Assembly: GCA_017640485.1 (NCBI GenBank)
Contig: JAEPQP010000011.1
Coordinates: 1-37,095, forward strand
DNA from: Phycisphaerales bacterium
GTDB taxonomy: Bacteria; Planctomycetota; Phycisphaerae; Phycisphaerales; UBA1924
Length of the DNA stretch: 37,095 bases
Direction of reading: 5' to 3'
Below are positions 15,736 to 23,561 of the stretch, piece after piece (within the stretch, counting starts at the first letter, position 1; each line of letters opens with the position of its first letter). A program made the translations under genes and the position numbers. The notes beneath the pieces are model-generated. The model ran no database searches. It worked only from the letters and a program-made list of their open reading frames with translations, and was not told the origin of the DNA.

Positions 15736-18066
15736 TCAATCTGGGATCGCGGCGTACCCGTTCTCAGACATCAGTGTCAGCAGATCACCAACAGTGTGAT
15801 CGCTGAGCGTCTGACGCGTTGAGAACTGGTCCGCAACCAGGATCACCTGGTACTCGTCAATCACAGGATCCATCGCGAGCATCATGACAGCATCGACATG
15901 CTCGTGCTCATTGACCCAGCTACGCGTGCGGACAATCAGATCCTCAGAGTCACTCGGGATGGTCCCGATCGTGTTCTTGTAATCCGCGAGATGGATGATG
16001 TCTGCTTCCGAAGCGTGCTCGCTCAGATCACCGAAGGTATGCATCCCCTTGTTGTTGAGCACCGCGAGTCCCGCACTGACCTGGGACTTCATCTCCTCGT
16101 CCATTGAGCTCACGAACCCCGAGACAAAGAGTACATCCGCGCTCACCATCGGGAGATCCTTGGCGCTCTGCTGAAGAACCATCTCCTCGATCGAAGGGGG
16201 TTCAGGAGCATCGGGTGTGTACACAACGCTGTGACGCGATTCATTCAGGAACAGCGCCCCTACAACCGCGACACCCGCAAAGAGGACCGCGATCCCGAGC
16301 AAGCCCGCGAACACCATCCCGGCGCCGGGAGTGTTCTGGTAGCTATTTGCGCGAGTCTTGCGTGCCTTGCGCGCTTGTCCCATCCGATTCATCGCTCGGC
16401 TCCGGCGCGCTTCTGCACGCTGACGCGCGTGACGGATCTGATCCTTCGCTGATGCACGCTGCTCAGCCGGGAGCAGCCGACGAGCCGCGACCGCTGCTGC
16501 TGGAGCGGGAGATCCCGCAGAACCCACCATGCTCGCCGCTTCGACCTCACCGGTTACGGCGTACTTCCCGGACCACCAGCCAACGATGTTGACCTTTGGA
16601 CGACCAACACGCTTCCCAACCTGAACCGGCTGCGCCGGAGCAGGTGGCACCGGTGACCCAGCGCGTGCCTCAGGCGCCACGCCGTAGGCGGGCATCGGTT
16701 CCGGGATCGGGGTCGGCTCAACCGCGTCACCAAGCTTCACACTCGGAAGATCCGCGGGCTTGACCGCAAACGGATCGTCCGCGAGCATCACGACTCGCAG
16801 ATCGGCGAGCATCGCCGATGAGCTTGGGTAGCGACGATCGTACTCCGCCATCGCGCGGCGAACGATCCAGCGGAGTGCATCGGGGCAGCGCTTGCTGATC
16901 TGCGAGAGTCCGGAGTGTGCCGGGAACGAGTTCTCGATCATCGAGTACAGCACCGCACCCGCCGCGTAGACATCAAACTTGGATCCATCGATCTGGTGCA
17001 CCTTCACGCCGCGTAGAGCCTGACGAACAAGCTCCGGATCACGGAAGTACTCCGTGCCGTGCGTGGTCAGGGTCATCGCAGAGCGGAGCGGGGTGACGAG
17101 ACCGAAGTCCACGAGGTGCGCCTTCGCCATGCCGTGCTTGCCATCGATGATGATGTTGTCGGGCTTGACATCTTTGTGCCACAGACCGGACCGGTGGTAA
17201 CTGTCGAGGATCGAGAGCAGATCGTCTGCATACCCGATCGCGTGCTTGAGTTGTGTATCGTCGAGCCCTTCGCGAGGAGAGAGCGAGTGCATCCGCTTCG
17301 TGACCGCCGTCAGCGATTCACCAGGCACATACCGCATGACATAGAAGAACCGATCCGCGGTCAGTTCGTGCTCCAGGACCAATCCGAGTTTGCGAGCTGC
17401 ATCCAGCGCCCGCGACTCGCGCACGATCTGAGGCATCGATGATCCGTCGTGCAGCGAGAAGACCTTGATGACCACTTGGTCCACATCGATCCCACGCTTG
17501 GTGAATCCCGCTTGCTTGATCTCATTGGGTTCCGCGATGTAGAGCTTACCGCCCGAACCACCGCTCTTGAGTGAACCGACGATCTCGTAGCCATCGAATG
17601 TTCCGGTCCGCTTCTTGTTGGGTTTATCACTCGTCGGAGCCGCGGCCATCGCTTCTGGGACACGCTTCTCAACGCCTTCCAGTGCACTCGACAATCCCAG
17701 CAGACGAGCAGGATTCCCGATGAAGATCCGGTACACACTCCGGAAGCCGGCGTGACATTCCATCGAGAACGCATTGGCAAGATGCTTGGCGCGAGACCAG
17801 CGACCGATCAAGATTGCGAGTACAGTCAGCGGAGCAAAGAGCACCGCCGCAAGCACCGCTCCGACCAGTCGCAGCGAATCAGAGATTGTTGCTCCGATGA
17901 ATGCGAAGATGTTGGTGAAGACCAATCCGATGAACGAGAAGATGCCCTTGAGGACCTTAAAGGTCAGCCCAAAGATGGTGCTGAACAGGAAGATCATCGC
18001 CGCAAGCACAAACGCTGATGCGAGTATGATGAGGATGACTCCAACGATTGATGCGATAGATCCCAT
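15736..18066 (-). CDS. Membrane Ser/Thr protein kinase
   Basis: A 776-residue Hanks-type kinase with unusual topology. Three or four hydrophobic segments occupy residues 5-88. The kinase domain (about 158-430) has a glycine loop SLKSGGSGG (165-173), the VVIKV lysine Lys201, the catalytic loop HKDVKPDN with Asp299 and Asn304, DFG at 320-322, and DPE (343-345) in place of APE. HKD replaces the common HRD. A Pro/Ala-rich then Arg-rich linker (about 445-575) leads to a transmembrane helix (583-607) and a C-terminal domain of about 170 residues that should be extracytoplasmic. The key residues suggest an active enzyme. It starts 24 bases after the ECF sigma factor gene, which is the likely functional partner and possible substrate. 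Confidence 0.88.
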   Translation of the reverse strand: MGSIASIVGVILIILASAFVLAAMIFLFSTIFGLTFKVLKGIFSFIGLVFTNIFAFIGATISDSLRLVGAVLAAVLFAPLTVLAILIGRWSRAKHLANAFSMECHAGFRSVYRIFIGNPARLLGLSSALEGVEKRVPEAMAAAPTSDKPNKKRTGTFDGYEIVGSLKSGGSGGKLYIAEPNEIKQAGFTKRGIDVDQVVIKVFSLHDGSSMPQIVRESRALDAARKLGLVLEHELTADRFFYVMRYVPGESLTAVTKRMHSLSPREGLDDTQLKHAIGYADDLLSILDSYHRSGLWHKDVKPDNIIIDGKHGMAKAHLVDFGLVTPLRSAMTLTTHGTEYFRDPELVRQALRGVKVHQIDGSKFDVYAAGAVLYSMIENSFPAHSGLSQISKRCPDALRWIVRRAMAEYDRRYPSSSAMLADLRVVMLADDPFAVKPADLPSVKLGDAVEPTPIPEPMPAYGVAPEARAGSPVPPAPAQPVQVGKRVGRPKVNIVGWWSGKYAVTGEVEAASMVGSAGSPAPAAAVAARRLLPAEQRASAKDQIRHARQRAEARRSRAMNRMGQARKARKTRANSYQNTPGAGMVFAGLLGIAVLFAGVAVVGALFLNESRHSVVYTPDAPEPPSIEEMVLQQSAKDLPMVSADVLFVSGFVSSMDEEMKSQVSAGLAVLNNKGMHTFGDLSEHASEADIIHLADYKNTIGTIPSDSEDLIVRTRSWVNEHEHVDAVMMLAMDPVIDEYQVILVADQFSTRQTLSDHTVGDLLTLMSENGYAAIPD

Positions 18067-18090
18067 GAATCTGCCCCGTTCTCTCGGACG

Positions 18091-18873
18091 CTAGAGCAGG
18101 TTCTGCTCGTCGATCGCCCGAAGCTCCATCTGCCGGTGGTAGATGTCCCCGATTGCTTCATCAAACGCAATATCAGTGGACTTTTCGGCGGGTCCGGCGT
18201 CCCCGCCGGAAACACTGTTGGGATTCAGAGCGAGACCATTTCGCGAAGCTTCATCAAGTTCTTCATTCGTGAACGAATAGACCGAAATCACCTCGCGCAA
18301 TCGGCTCCGCAGCATATCACGGACCTTGCTCAATCGGCGCGAAACCGTGGGCTCTGACACCCCCACTGCTTCAGCGACATCCTTCCCGCTCTGACCATCA
18401 AGCACTCGCATCCTGTAGATCGAGAAGTCCATGAAATCACACTCTGATTCCACTTTCCGGATCGCGGCTTCGACCTTCGCACGAAACACGGAAGCCTCAT
18501 ATTCCTCGTCCACACCCATCGACGCATCCGCAACCATCCATCGCTCATCAAACTCCGCGTTGGACTTCCCACCACCCCGCTTGAGCGCCATGCGCCGGTC
18601 GATCTCGTCACCCAGCACATGCTTCGCGATCGCGAGCAGCCAGGTCGAGAAGCGTGCACCGCGTGCCGGGTCATAGCGTTCGATGGATTTGGATAAAGCC
18701 GCGAGTGTTTCTTGGGAGAGATCGCGTGCCGTTTCGACCCCGATCCGTCCTTTCCCCCATCGCGTCAACTGAATTCGGATGACCGGCCCAAAGGTCTCCC
18801 AGAGCTCGAACCACGCCGTCTCGTCGTTATCACGAAGACGGGCAATAAAGCTGGTTGTCATATTCGTAAGCAT
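18091..18873 (-). CDS. ECF-type RNA polymerase sigma factor
   Basis: A 260-residue sigma-70 family protein. Region 2 spans about residues 15-95 (DLSQETLAALSKSI...RFSTWLLAIAKHVLGDEIDRR). Region 4 spans about 130-196, with the helix-turn-helix GKDVAEAVGVSEPTVSRRLSKVRD at 163-186. About 65 extra residues follow region 4, an acidic tail absent from minimal ECF factors, which might carry regulation. ATG 18873 is chosen because AGGAAAGGG lies just upstream; an in-frame ATG at 18909 extends it by 12 residues without support. It is the first gene of a unit with the membrane Ser/Thr kinase. No anti-sigma factor gene is present. Sigma-kinase pairs of this kind are established in planctomycetes and a few other groups, where phosphorylation can replace anti-sigma control. 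Confidence 0.9.
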   Translation of the reverse strand: MLTNMTTSFIARLRDNDETAWFELWETFGPVIRIQLTRWGKGRIGVETARDLSQETLAALSKSIERYDPARGARFSTWLLAIAKHVLGDEIDRRMALKRGGGKSNAEFDERWMVADASMGVDEEYEASVFRAKVEAAIRKVESECDFMDFSIYRMRVLDGQSGKDVAEAVGVSEPTVSRRLSKVRDMLRSRLREVISVYSFTNEELDEASRNGLALNPNSVSGGDAGPAEKSTDIAFDEAIGDIYHRQMELRAIDEQNLL

Positions 18874-19180
18874 GAGACCCTTTCCTGCTGGGAATCCCTT
18901 ATTGGGCATACGCGCTTGCGGGTTTCACGCGTCAATGGTCCTCATAAGCATACCCGGATAGTCGCACACAGCGTTGCACAGTGCACTCAGAACCCCTCAT
19001 ATCACGCAAAGAACGCCAATTTTCATTTTTTTCGCTCGGTTCTGAAATTCCCAGAGTTGGAATCCCAGTTAGGTGGTGTCGGGACAGTTCACCGGCAACC
19101 AAGCAACCACCGGCTCGATGATGAGCCGATCAACAACACCCGCCGGGATGGTCCGGCATCAGAGTATTTAGGAGACTGCC
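18874..19180 (+). other. 307-base divergent intergenic region
   Basis: No gene is visible here. It separates the sigma factor gene (minus) from the coiled-coil protein gene (plus) and should carry both promoters. Visible elements are an 11-base palindrome TGCACAGTGCA (18975-18985), a T-rich run near 19025, a hairpin CGGCTC-GATGAT-GAGCCG (19111-19128) in the probable leader of the plus-strand gene, and AGGAG (19170-19174) six bases before ATG 19181. On the minus strand a weak TTGACG (18930-18935) and TATGCC (18905-18910), 19 bases apart, could serve the sigma gene. None of these is certain. Confidence 0.5.
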
Positions 19181-20140
19181 ATGGGATGCTGCTTTGGAAA
19201 GACAATCGTGCGAGGCGTCGTGATCACCGCCCTGGCCGGCGGCGTACTGGTCGCGGTCGCAGGCCCACAACGCGTGGGCTACATGATCCACCAAACCCAA
19301 GCCAATGTCATCGGAGTCATCGATGACAACATCGAAGACCCAATCATGCTGCGTGCACAGATCAAGAATCTCGAAGCGCAGTACCCTCAGAAGATCGCGG
19401 AAGTCCGCTCAGATCTGACCGAGGTCCAAACCCAGATCACCCAGCTCGATCGTGAGCTTCAGGTCGCGACCAAGGTCGTCGCACTCGCATCCGCGGATCT
19501 GGAAACCGTATCGGGACAGCTCACGCAAGCCCGCTACACACAAGAATCCAACCCGGGAGCAATCGTCCGTGTTTCGCTCAACAACCGTGCCGTCGATCTC
19601 GATGATGCGTATGCAAAGCGGAACCAGATCCAGAACACCCGCGACATGTACGCCGCTCGTGCGACCGATCTGAAGACCGATCTCGGATACCTCCAAGACC
19701 AAGAAGAACAGCTCGCTGCTCTCCTCGAGCGCCTGGAGTCCGAACGCTCCGAGTTCCAAGCGAAGCTCTTCCAGCTCGACGCACAGATCGACACGATCGC
19801 ACGCAACGAGCGTCTCATCGACATGATGGAAGATCGCCAGGAAACCATCGACGCGCACTCGAGCTTCCAAGCCAACTCGCTTGATCAGCTCAATGGCCGC
19901 CTCTCATCGATCCGCACCGAACAGCGTGCACGCCTCGAGTCGATCGCGAATCGCGACAGCGACAAGAACTACATCGATGAAGCCGAGTTCCTCGTCGATC
20001 AGGAAGGACTCGTCACCGAGTTCCAGAACGATCACTCGCTCAACGCTCCCGCGAATGTCAAGGGATTCACGATCGACCCACAGATCATCGAGATCACCCC
20101 TGAGACCAAGCAGAGCAACACACCGGTCGCGAGCAACTAA
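19181..20140 (+). CDS. Membrane-anchored coiled-coil protein
   Basis: A 319-residue protein of unknown function. A short N-terminus (MGCCFGKTIVRG) precedes one hydrophobic segment at about residues 12-28. From about 52 to 265 it is almost entirely heptad-rich helix (LRAQIKNLEAQYPQKIAEV..., LGYLQDQEEQLAALLERLE...), predicted to form one or two long coiled coils. A Pro-containing tail ends the protein. The shape recalls PspA-like or other envelope-spanning coiled coils, but no diagnostic motif supports a name. An excellent AGGAG lies six bases before the ATG, unlike many genes here, and a strong terminator follows 43 bases after the stop, so it is a monocistronic unit. Confidence 0.8.
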   Translation: MGCCFGKTIVRGVVITALAGGVLVAVAGPQRVGYMIHQTQANVIGVIDDNIEDPIMLRAQIKNLEAQYPQKIAEVRSDLTEVQTQITQLDRELQVATKVVALASADLETVSGQLTQARYTQESNPGAIVRVSLNNRAVDLDDAYAKRNQIQNTRDMYAARATDLKTDLGYLQDQEEQLAALLERLESERSEFQAKLFQLDAQIDTIARNERLIDMMEDRQETIDAHSSFQANSLDQLNGRLSSIRTEQRARLESIANRDSDKNYIDEAEFLVDQEGLVTEFQNDHSLNAPANVKGFTIDPQIIEITPETKQSNTPVASN

Positions 20141-20183
20141 CCCGAACCCACTCCTCATTAAGCGAGTGACTGATCCACACCAT

Positions 20184-20228
20184 GCATGCCGCCCTTCGGA
20201 ATCCGGTCCGGAGGGCGGCGTGCGTTTT
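20184..20228 (+). terminator. Strong intrinsic terminator
   Basis: A 17-base-pair stem (20184-20200 with 20207-20223, two G-T pairs) encloses the six-base loop ATCCGG and is followed by GTTTTAT. This is the clearest Rho-independent terminator in the window. It ends transcription of the coiled-coil gene and separates it from the DUF3465 genes. Confidence 0.9.
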
Positions 20229-20235
20229 ATCCGCT

Positions 20236-20241
20236 TACGAT
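20236..20241 (+). promoter_or_regulatory. Candidate -10 box (TACGAT) for the first DUF3465 gene
   Basis: TACGAT lies six bases before ATG 20248, directly after the terminator. It supports that start over the in-frame ATG at 20182, which lies inside the terminator stem region. Confidence 0.5.
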
Positions 20242-20247
20242 CCTCCA

Positions 20248-20775
20248 ATGCCGCGCAAGAAGCACACGCAAAACAAGAACCAATCCTCTAAGAGGGGATT
20301 GGTCCGCGCCGGCGCATCCTTGATGATCAACGGAATCTCAAGGTGCTTTGGGAAGAATCGCAAAGACTCTGGGAGAAAGCCGACCAAAGCACAGACCTCC
20401 AGACGCCGTCGATCACCCAGAAAGATCGCCAAGAGCCAGCAACAACTCGTTCAACTCGCACGCGCCAAACGCAGCGGCGAGATGGTCCGCTTCGATGCAC
20501 GCGTCGTCAAGACACTCCCAGACGACAACTTCGGAGATCGTCACCAGCGATTCATAGTCGCGATTGATGCACCCAAGTCCCCAATCCAAACCGTGCTGAT
20601 CGCGCACAACATCGACCTTGCTCCACGACTCCCAGTCGAACGAGGTTCGGTATGTCGCTTCTTCGGCCAATACGAATGGAACGAAAAAGGTGGGCTCCTC
20701 CACTGGACCCACCACGACCCGTCCAACTGGCGCGAGGGCGGATGGATCGAACTTCACGGCAAACGCTACGATTAG
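20248..20775 (+). CDS. DUF3465 protein with highly basic N-terminus
   Basis: A 175-residue protein. Its C-terminal half is a DUF3465 domain with the family signature: GDRHQRFIVAID..., LIAHNIDLAPRLPVERGSV, FGQYEWNEKGG and HWTHHDPSNWREGGWIELHGKRYD. The domain's function is not established. The N-terminal 70 residues are strongly basic (many Lys and Arg, including RRRRSPRK) with no clear transmembrane segment, unlike the neighbouring paralogue, suggesting a soluble or nucleic-acid-associated form. The start is set by the -10-like box and the terminator just upstream. The neighbouring gene (20807-21355) encodes a close paralogue, so the pair arose by tandem duplication. The gap to it is 31 bases and they are probably co-transcribed. 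Confidence 0.82.
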   Translation: MPRKKHTQNKNQSSKRGLVRAGASLMINGISRCFGKNRKDSGRKPTKAQTSRRRRSPRKIAKSQQQLVQLARAKRSGEMVRFDARVVKTLPDDNFGDRHQRFIVAIDAPKSPIQTVLIAHNIDLAPRLPVERGSVCRFFGQYEWNEKGGLLHWTHHDPSNWREGGWIELHGKRYD

Positions 20776-20806
20776 AACCTCACCACCACTCAATCGGAGA
20801 TCAGCG

Positions 20807-21355
20807 ATGGCGACCAAATCCAAACTCAGCCCAGGACGGATCATCCTCTCGATAGGTGTCCTTCTTGTTGCCGCGTACTTTGGGGTTGACCTGACCAACT
20901 CAACCGACGGCACCCCACTCAATCCTTCAGTCGAACAATCTAATGCCCCTGCTCAGCAGTCTGCTCAGTCTGCATCCTCGACCGAATCCAAGCAAACTCA
21001 ATCCATCGCTGATACCCAGCGTGACCTCGTCTCGCTCGCGAAGTCCCAACGCTCAGGTGAAATGGTCGAGTTCCGAGCACGCGTCGTCAAGATACTCAAT
21101 GACGACAACGAAGGATCCCGCCATCAACGCTTCCTGCTCGCTGTTGATTACGAACCGTCTCCGACAGATTCGATCCTTGTCGCGCATAACATCGATCTCG
21201 CTCCCAGAGTCCCTGTCGAAGAGGGCTCTGTGATCCGAATCTACGGGCAGTACGAGTGGAATGACCGGGGCGGCGTGATTCACTGGACCCACCACGATCC
21301 GCGCGGACGACACGCCGAGGGATGGATCGAACTCGATGGGATCCGCTACGATTGA
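20807..21355 (+). CDS. DUF3465 protein with N-terminal membrane anchor
   Basis: A 182-residue paralogue of the preceding protein. One hydrophobic segment (about residues 12-27, IILSIGVLLVAAYFGV) acts as an anchor or signal. A Ser/Gln/Pro-rich linker (about 30-70) leads to the DUF3465 domain (about 75-182) with RHQRFLLAVDYEP, LVAHNIDLAPRVP, YGQYEWNDRGGVIHWTHHDPRGRH and a terminal WIELDGIRYD. The two domains are roughly two-thirds identical by eye. GGAG about seven bases before ATG 20807 supports the start. The protein is probably envelope-located. Its position just upstream of mreB is suggestive, but a 180-base gap separates them. Confidence 0.85.
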   Translation: MATKSKLSPGRIILSIGVLLVAAYFGVDLTNSTDGTPLNPSVEQSNAPAQQSAQSASSTESKQTQSIADTQRDLVSLAKSQRSGEMVEFRARVVKILNDDNEGSRHQRFLLAVDYEPSPTDSILVAHNIDLAPRVPVEEGSVIRIYGQYEWNDRGGVIHWTHHDPRGRHAEGWIELDGIRYD

Positions 21356-21484
21356 ACCAACCCACTCCGACTGCGGGATTTGCGCACCGACCTCTCTCCC
21401 AAAGAATTCAATGGTCTTTGACCCCGCCGCACCCAATTTTCCGATATTCTGGGGTCTATCCTCATAGCAGCCGTGGGTTGAACT

Positions 21485-21524
21485 TATATAGAGGGCTCAC
21501 ACGATGGGTGACTCACCCAAGGAG
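21485..21524 (+). promoter_or_regulatory. mreB leader: TATATA box, 15-base palindrome abutting Shine-Dalgarno
   Basis: TATATA (21485-21490) is a possible -10 box. TGGGTGACTCACCCA (21505-21519) is a perfect 15-base palindrome whose last base is the first base of AAGGAG (21519-21524), the ribosome-binding site 11 bases before GTG 21536. It could be a DNA operator or a small RNA hairpin limiting ribosome access. The assignment to regulation is inference. Confidence 0.4.
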
Positions 21525-21535
21525 ATGGTGCATCA

Positions 21536-22585
21536 GTGTGGTTTGAACGATTTTTAGGGCCGCTTGGCGTAGACATGGGTATCGACCTGGGGACTTGCAA
21601 CACACTCGTTGCCGTCCGCGGGCAAGGGATCGTTCTGAACGAGCCGTCCGTCGTCGCTGTCAAAAAGGGCACCAACCAAGTCCTCAAAGGCGGACAAGCC
21701 GTGGGTTGGGTCGCTAAAGAAATGCTCGGCAAGACCCCCGGCTCCATCACCGCTGTCCGTCCACTCAAAGACGGCGTGATCTCCGACTTCGAGATCACCG
21801 AAGCGATGCTCAACTACTTCATCACCAAAGTCACCGGACGCGTCCGCATGCTCGGCCCACGCGTCGTGATCTCCATCCCATCAGGGATCACCGCCGTCGA
21901 AAAGAGAGCCGTGTTCGATTCCGCTGAACACGCCGGTGCTCGCAAGACCTACCTGCTCGAAGAACCGATCGCCGCCGCGATCGGCGCTGGACTCCCATTC
22001 GCTGAAGCCACCGCATCCATGATCGTGGACATCGGTGGTGGTACAACCGAAGTCGCGATCATGGCGCTCGCGGACATTGCCAACTGCGAATCCGTCCGCG
22101 TCGCAGGCGACGATATGGACGAAGCGATCATCGCGCACATGAAACGCAACTATTCCCTGATGATCGGTGAGCAAACCGCTGAACGCGTCAAGATCCAGAT
22201 CGGATCCGCAGCACCGACCGGCGAAGAAACCGAGATGGAAGTCCGAGGCCGTGACATGGTCTCGGGACTCCCGCGCAAGACCACCATCACCTCTCAGGAA
22301 GTCCGCGAAGCGCTCTCCGAGCCGGTAACCAACATCATTGAAGCCGTGACCCGAACCCTTGAGAGAGCAGAACCAGAACTCGCGGCTGACCTCGTCGAGA
22401 ACGGGATCATGCTCGCCGGAGGCGGCGCTTTGCTGACCGGTCTCCCGATCCAGCTCACCAAAGCGACCGGGCTGGAGGTCACCCTCGCGGAAGACCCCCT
22501 CACCTGCGTAGCGCGCGGGACCGCGATCTATCTCGAGAATATCGATGTCTGGAAAGACACACTCGAGAACAACTCGGACATCTAA
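21536..22585 (+). CDS. mreB: Rod shape-determining protein MreB
   Basis: MreB is an actin-like filament protein that moves with the cell-wall elongation machinery under the inner membrane. The 349-residue protein has the actin-fold signatures: phosphate-1 GIDLGTCNTLV (residues 15-25), LLEEPIAAAIGAG (140-152), phosphate-2 IVDIGGGTTEVA (163-174) and the adenosine loop MLAGGGALLTGL (292-303). Cys21 replaces the usual Ala in DLGTANT. The start is GTG 21536. ATG 21575 would remove the residues MWFERFLG, which look like the membrane-binding amphipathic helix known for MreB. It leads mreC (107 bases away) and mreD, and so belongs to a wall-elongation cluster. Confidence 0.96.
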   Translation: MWFERFLGPLGVDMGIDLGTCNTLVAVRGQGIVLNEPSVVAVKKGTNQVLKGGQAVGWVAKEMLGKTPGSITAVRPLKDGVISDFEITEAMLNYFITKVTGRVRMLGPRVVISIPSGITAVEKRAVFDSAEHAGARKTYLLEEPIAAAIGAGLPFAEATASMIVDIGGGTTEVAIMALADIANCESVRVAGDDMDEAIIAHMKRNYSLMIGEQTAERVKIQIGSAAPTGEETEMEVRGRDMVSGLPRKTTITSQEVREALSEPVTNIIEAVTRTLERAEPELAADLVENGIMLAGGGALLTGLPIQLTKATGLEVTLAEDPLTCVARGTAIYLENIDVWKDTLENNSDI

Positions 22586-22691
22586 TCGAGTCTGCATCGT
22601 GTCCACACGCGCCGTGCTCAATCTGATATGCTGTACAAAGCGATCAGCGTCCTGCTCGCTTGAGAACTGTTTGGTCTGACCGGAGCCCCGT

Positions 22692-23561
22692 ATGCATCAT
22701 CAACCCGCGCTTGTTCGTTGGTCGATGCCGATCTGTGTGATCTCCATGATCATCCTGTGCATGCTCCCCTCGGGTTGGCTCGAGTGGACCGGATGGTTCC
22801 GCGCCCAAGCCCGCGTTGTGGTCTACCCAATCGCGCACCCCATGACGCTCGCAAAGAATCTCGTCATTCCACAATCAGTGGGGAACCCCAACGCGACCGC
22901 ACGCGAGCAATCGCTCAAATCAGAACTCGACCGATACCGAGCGCTGCTGTACCGAGAGCAACAACAAAACGCACAACTCACCGAACTGGTCGACCGTCTC
23001 TCCGATGGCGCGGCCGTAACGCCGGATGTGCCCGTCACCCAGATCCCACGACCAGTCGCGGGACTCTCGCGTGAGTACCTCCTCGTCCGATCAGGAGGTC
23101 ACGAACGCATCTCCAGATCAACCGTCGCCGTGGTCAACGCTGTGCAACTCTGCGGGCGCGTCGTTGAAGCCAACGATCGGACCGCGCTGGTCCTCCCGAT
23201 CACCGCCAAGGGCGCTCCCCAGCTGCTCGGGAATGTTCTGCTCGACGACACAGGACTCAATGTCGCCCGCTGCATGCTCACCCCGATCGGCAAGGGTCTG
23301 CTTGAAGGCGATGTCACCAAGCCAGTCGCCGACGAAACCGGAACCCCGACCGCGACCATCGAGAAAGGCATGGAGGTCCGGCTCCTCGATGATCAATGGC
23401 CTCGCCATGCGCAGATGCTCCTCATCGGGACCATCGAGAGCGTTGATCCATCACCCGACCAGCCGCTCCGACAGCGGATCACGGTCCGCCCGAGCGTGGA
23501 TCTTCGCAGCATCCCCGAGGTCTTCTTCCGTGTCCCAGACTTGGAGGGGGGGTCGCCATGA
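22692..23561 (+). CDS. mreC: Rod shape-determining protein MreC
   Basis: MreC is a bitopic elongasome protein that links MreB to the periplasmic wall-synthesis enzymes. The 289-residue protein has one transmembrane helix (about residues 12-32), a coiled coil (about 68-108) and a beta-rich periplasmic region from about 120 on with the typical 'VNAVQLCGRVVEAND...V' and '...GTIESVDPSPDQPLRQRITVRPSVDL...IPEVFFRV' end. Sequence conservation is low, as usual for the family; position between mreB and mreD settles the call. GGAG seven bases upstream supports ATG 22692. Its stop overlaps the mreD start as ATGA. Confidence 0.92.
   Translation: MHHQPALVRWSMPICVISMIILCMLPSGWLEWTGWFRAQARVVVYPIAHPMTLAKNLVIPQSVGNPNATAREQSLKSELDRYRALLYREQQQNAQLTELVDRLSDGAAVTPDVPVTQIPRPVAGLSREYLLVRSGGHERISRSTVAVVNAVQLCGRVVEANDRTALVLPITAKGAPQLLGNVLLDDTGLNVARCMLTPIGKGLLEGDVTKPVADETGTPTATIEKGMEVRLLDDQWPRHAQMLLIGTIESVDPSPDQPLRQRITVRPSVDLRSIPEVFFRVPDLEGGSP

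Noticed and set aside
18975-18985. Palindrome TGCACAGTGCA as an operator for the sigma factor
   Set aside because: An 11-base palindrome is short, no second copy was noticed in the window, and its distance from either start gives no clear reading. It is only mentioned in the intergenic entry.
20182-20247. Longer start for the first DUF3465 protein at ATG 20182
   Set aside because: The ATG lies at the edge of the strong terminator stem, and the extra 22 residues are read from the hairpin.
21418-21450. TTGACC and TATTCT as an mreB promoter
   Set aside because: The spacing is about 21 bases, too long for a housekeeping promoter. TATATA at 21485 is the better candidate.
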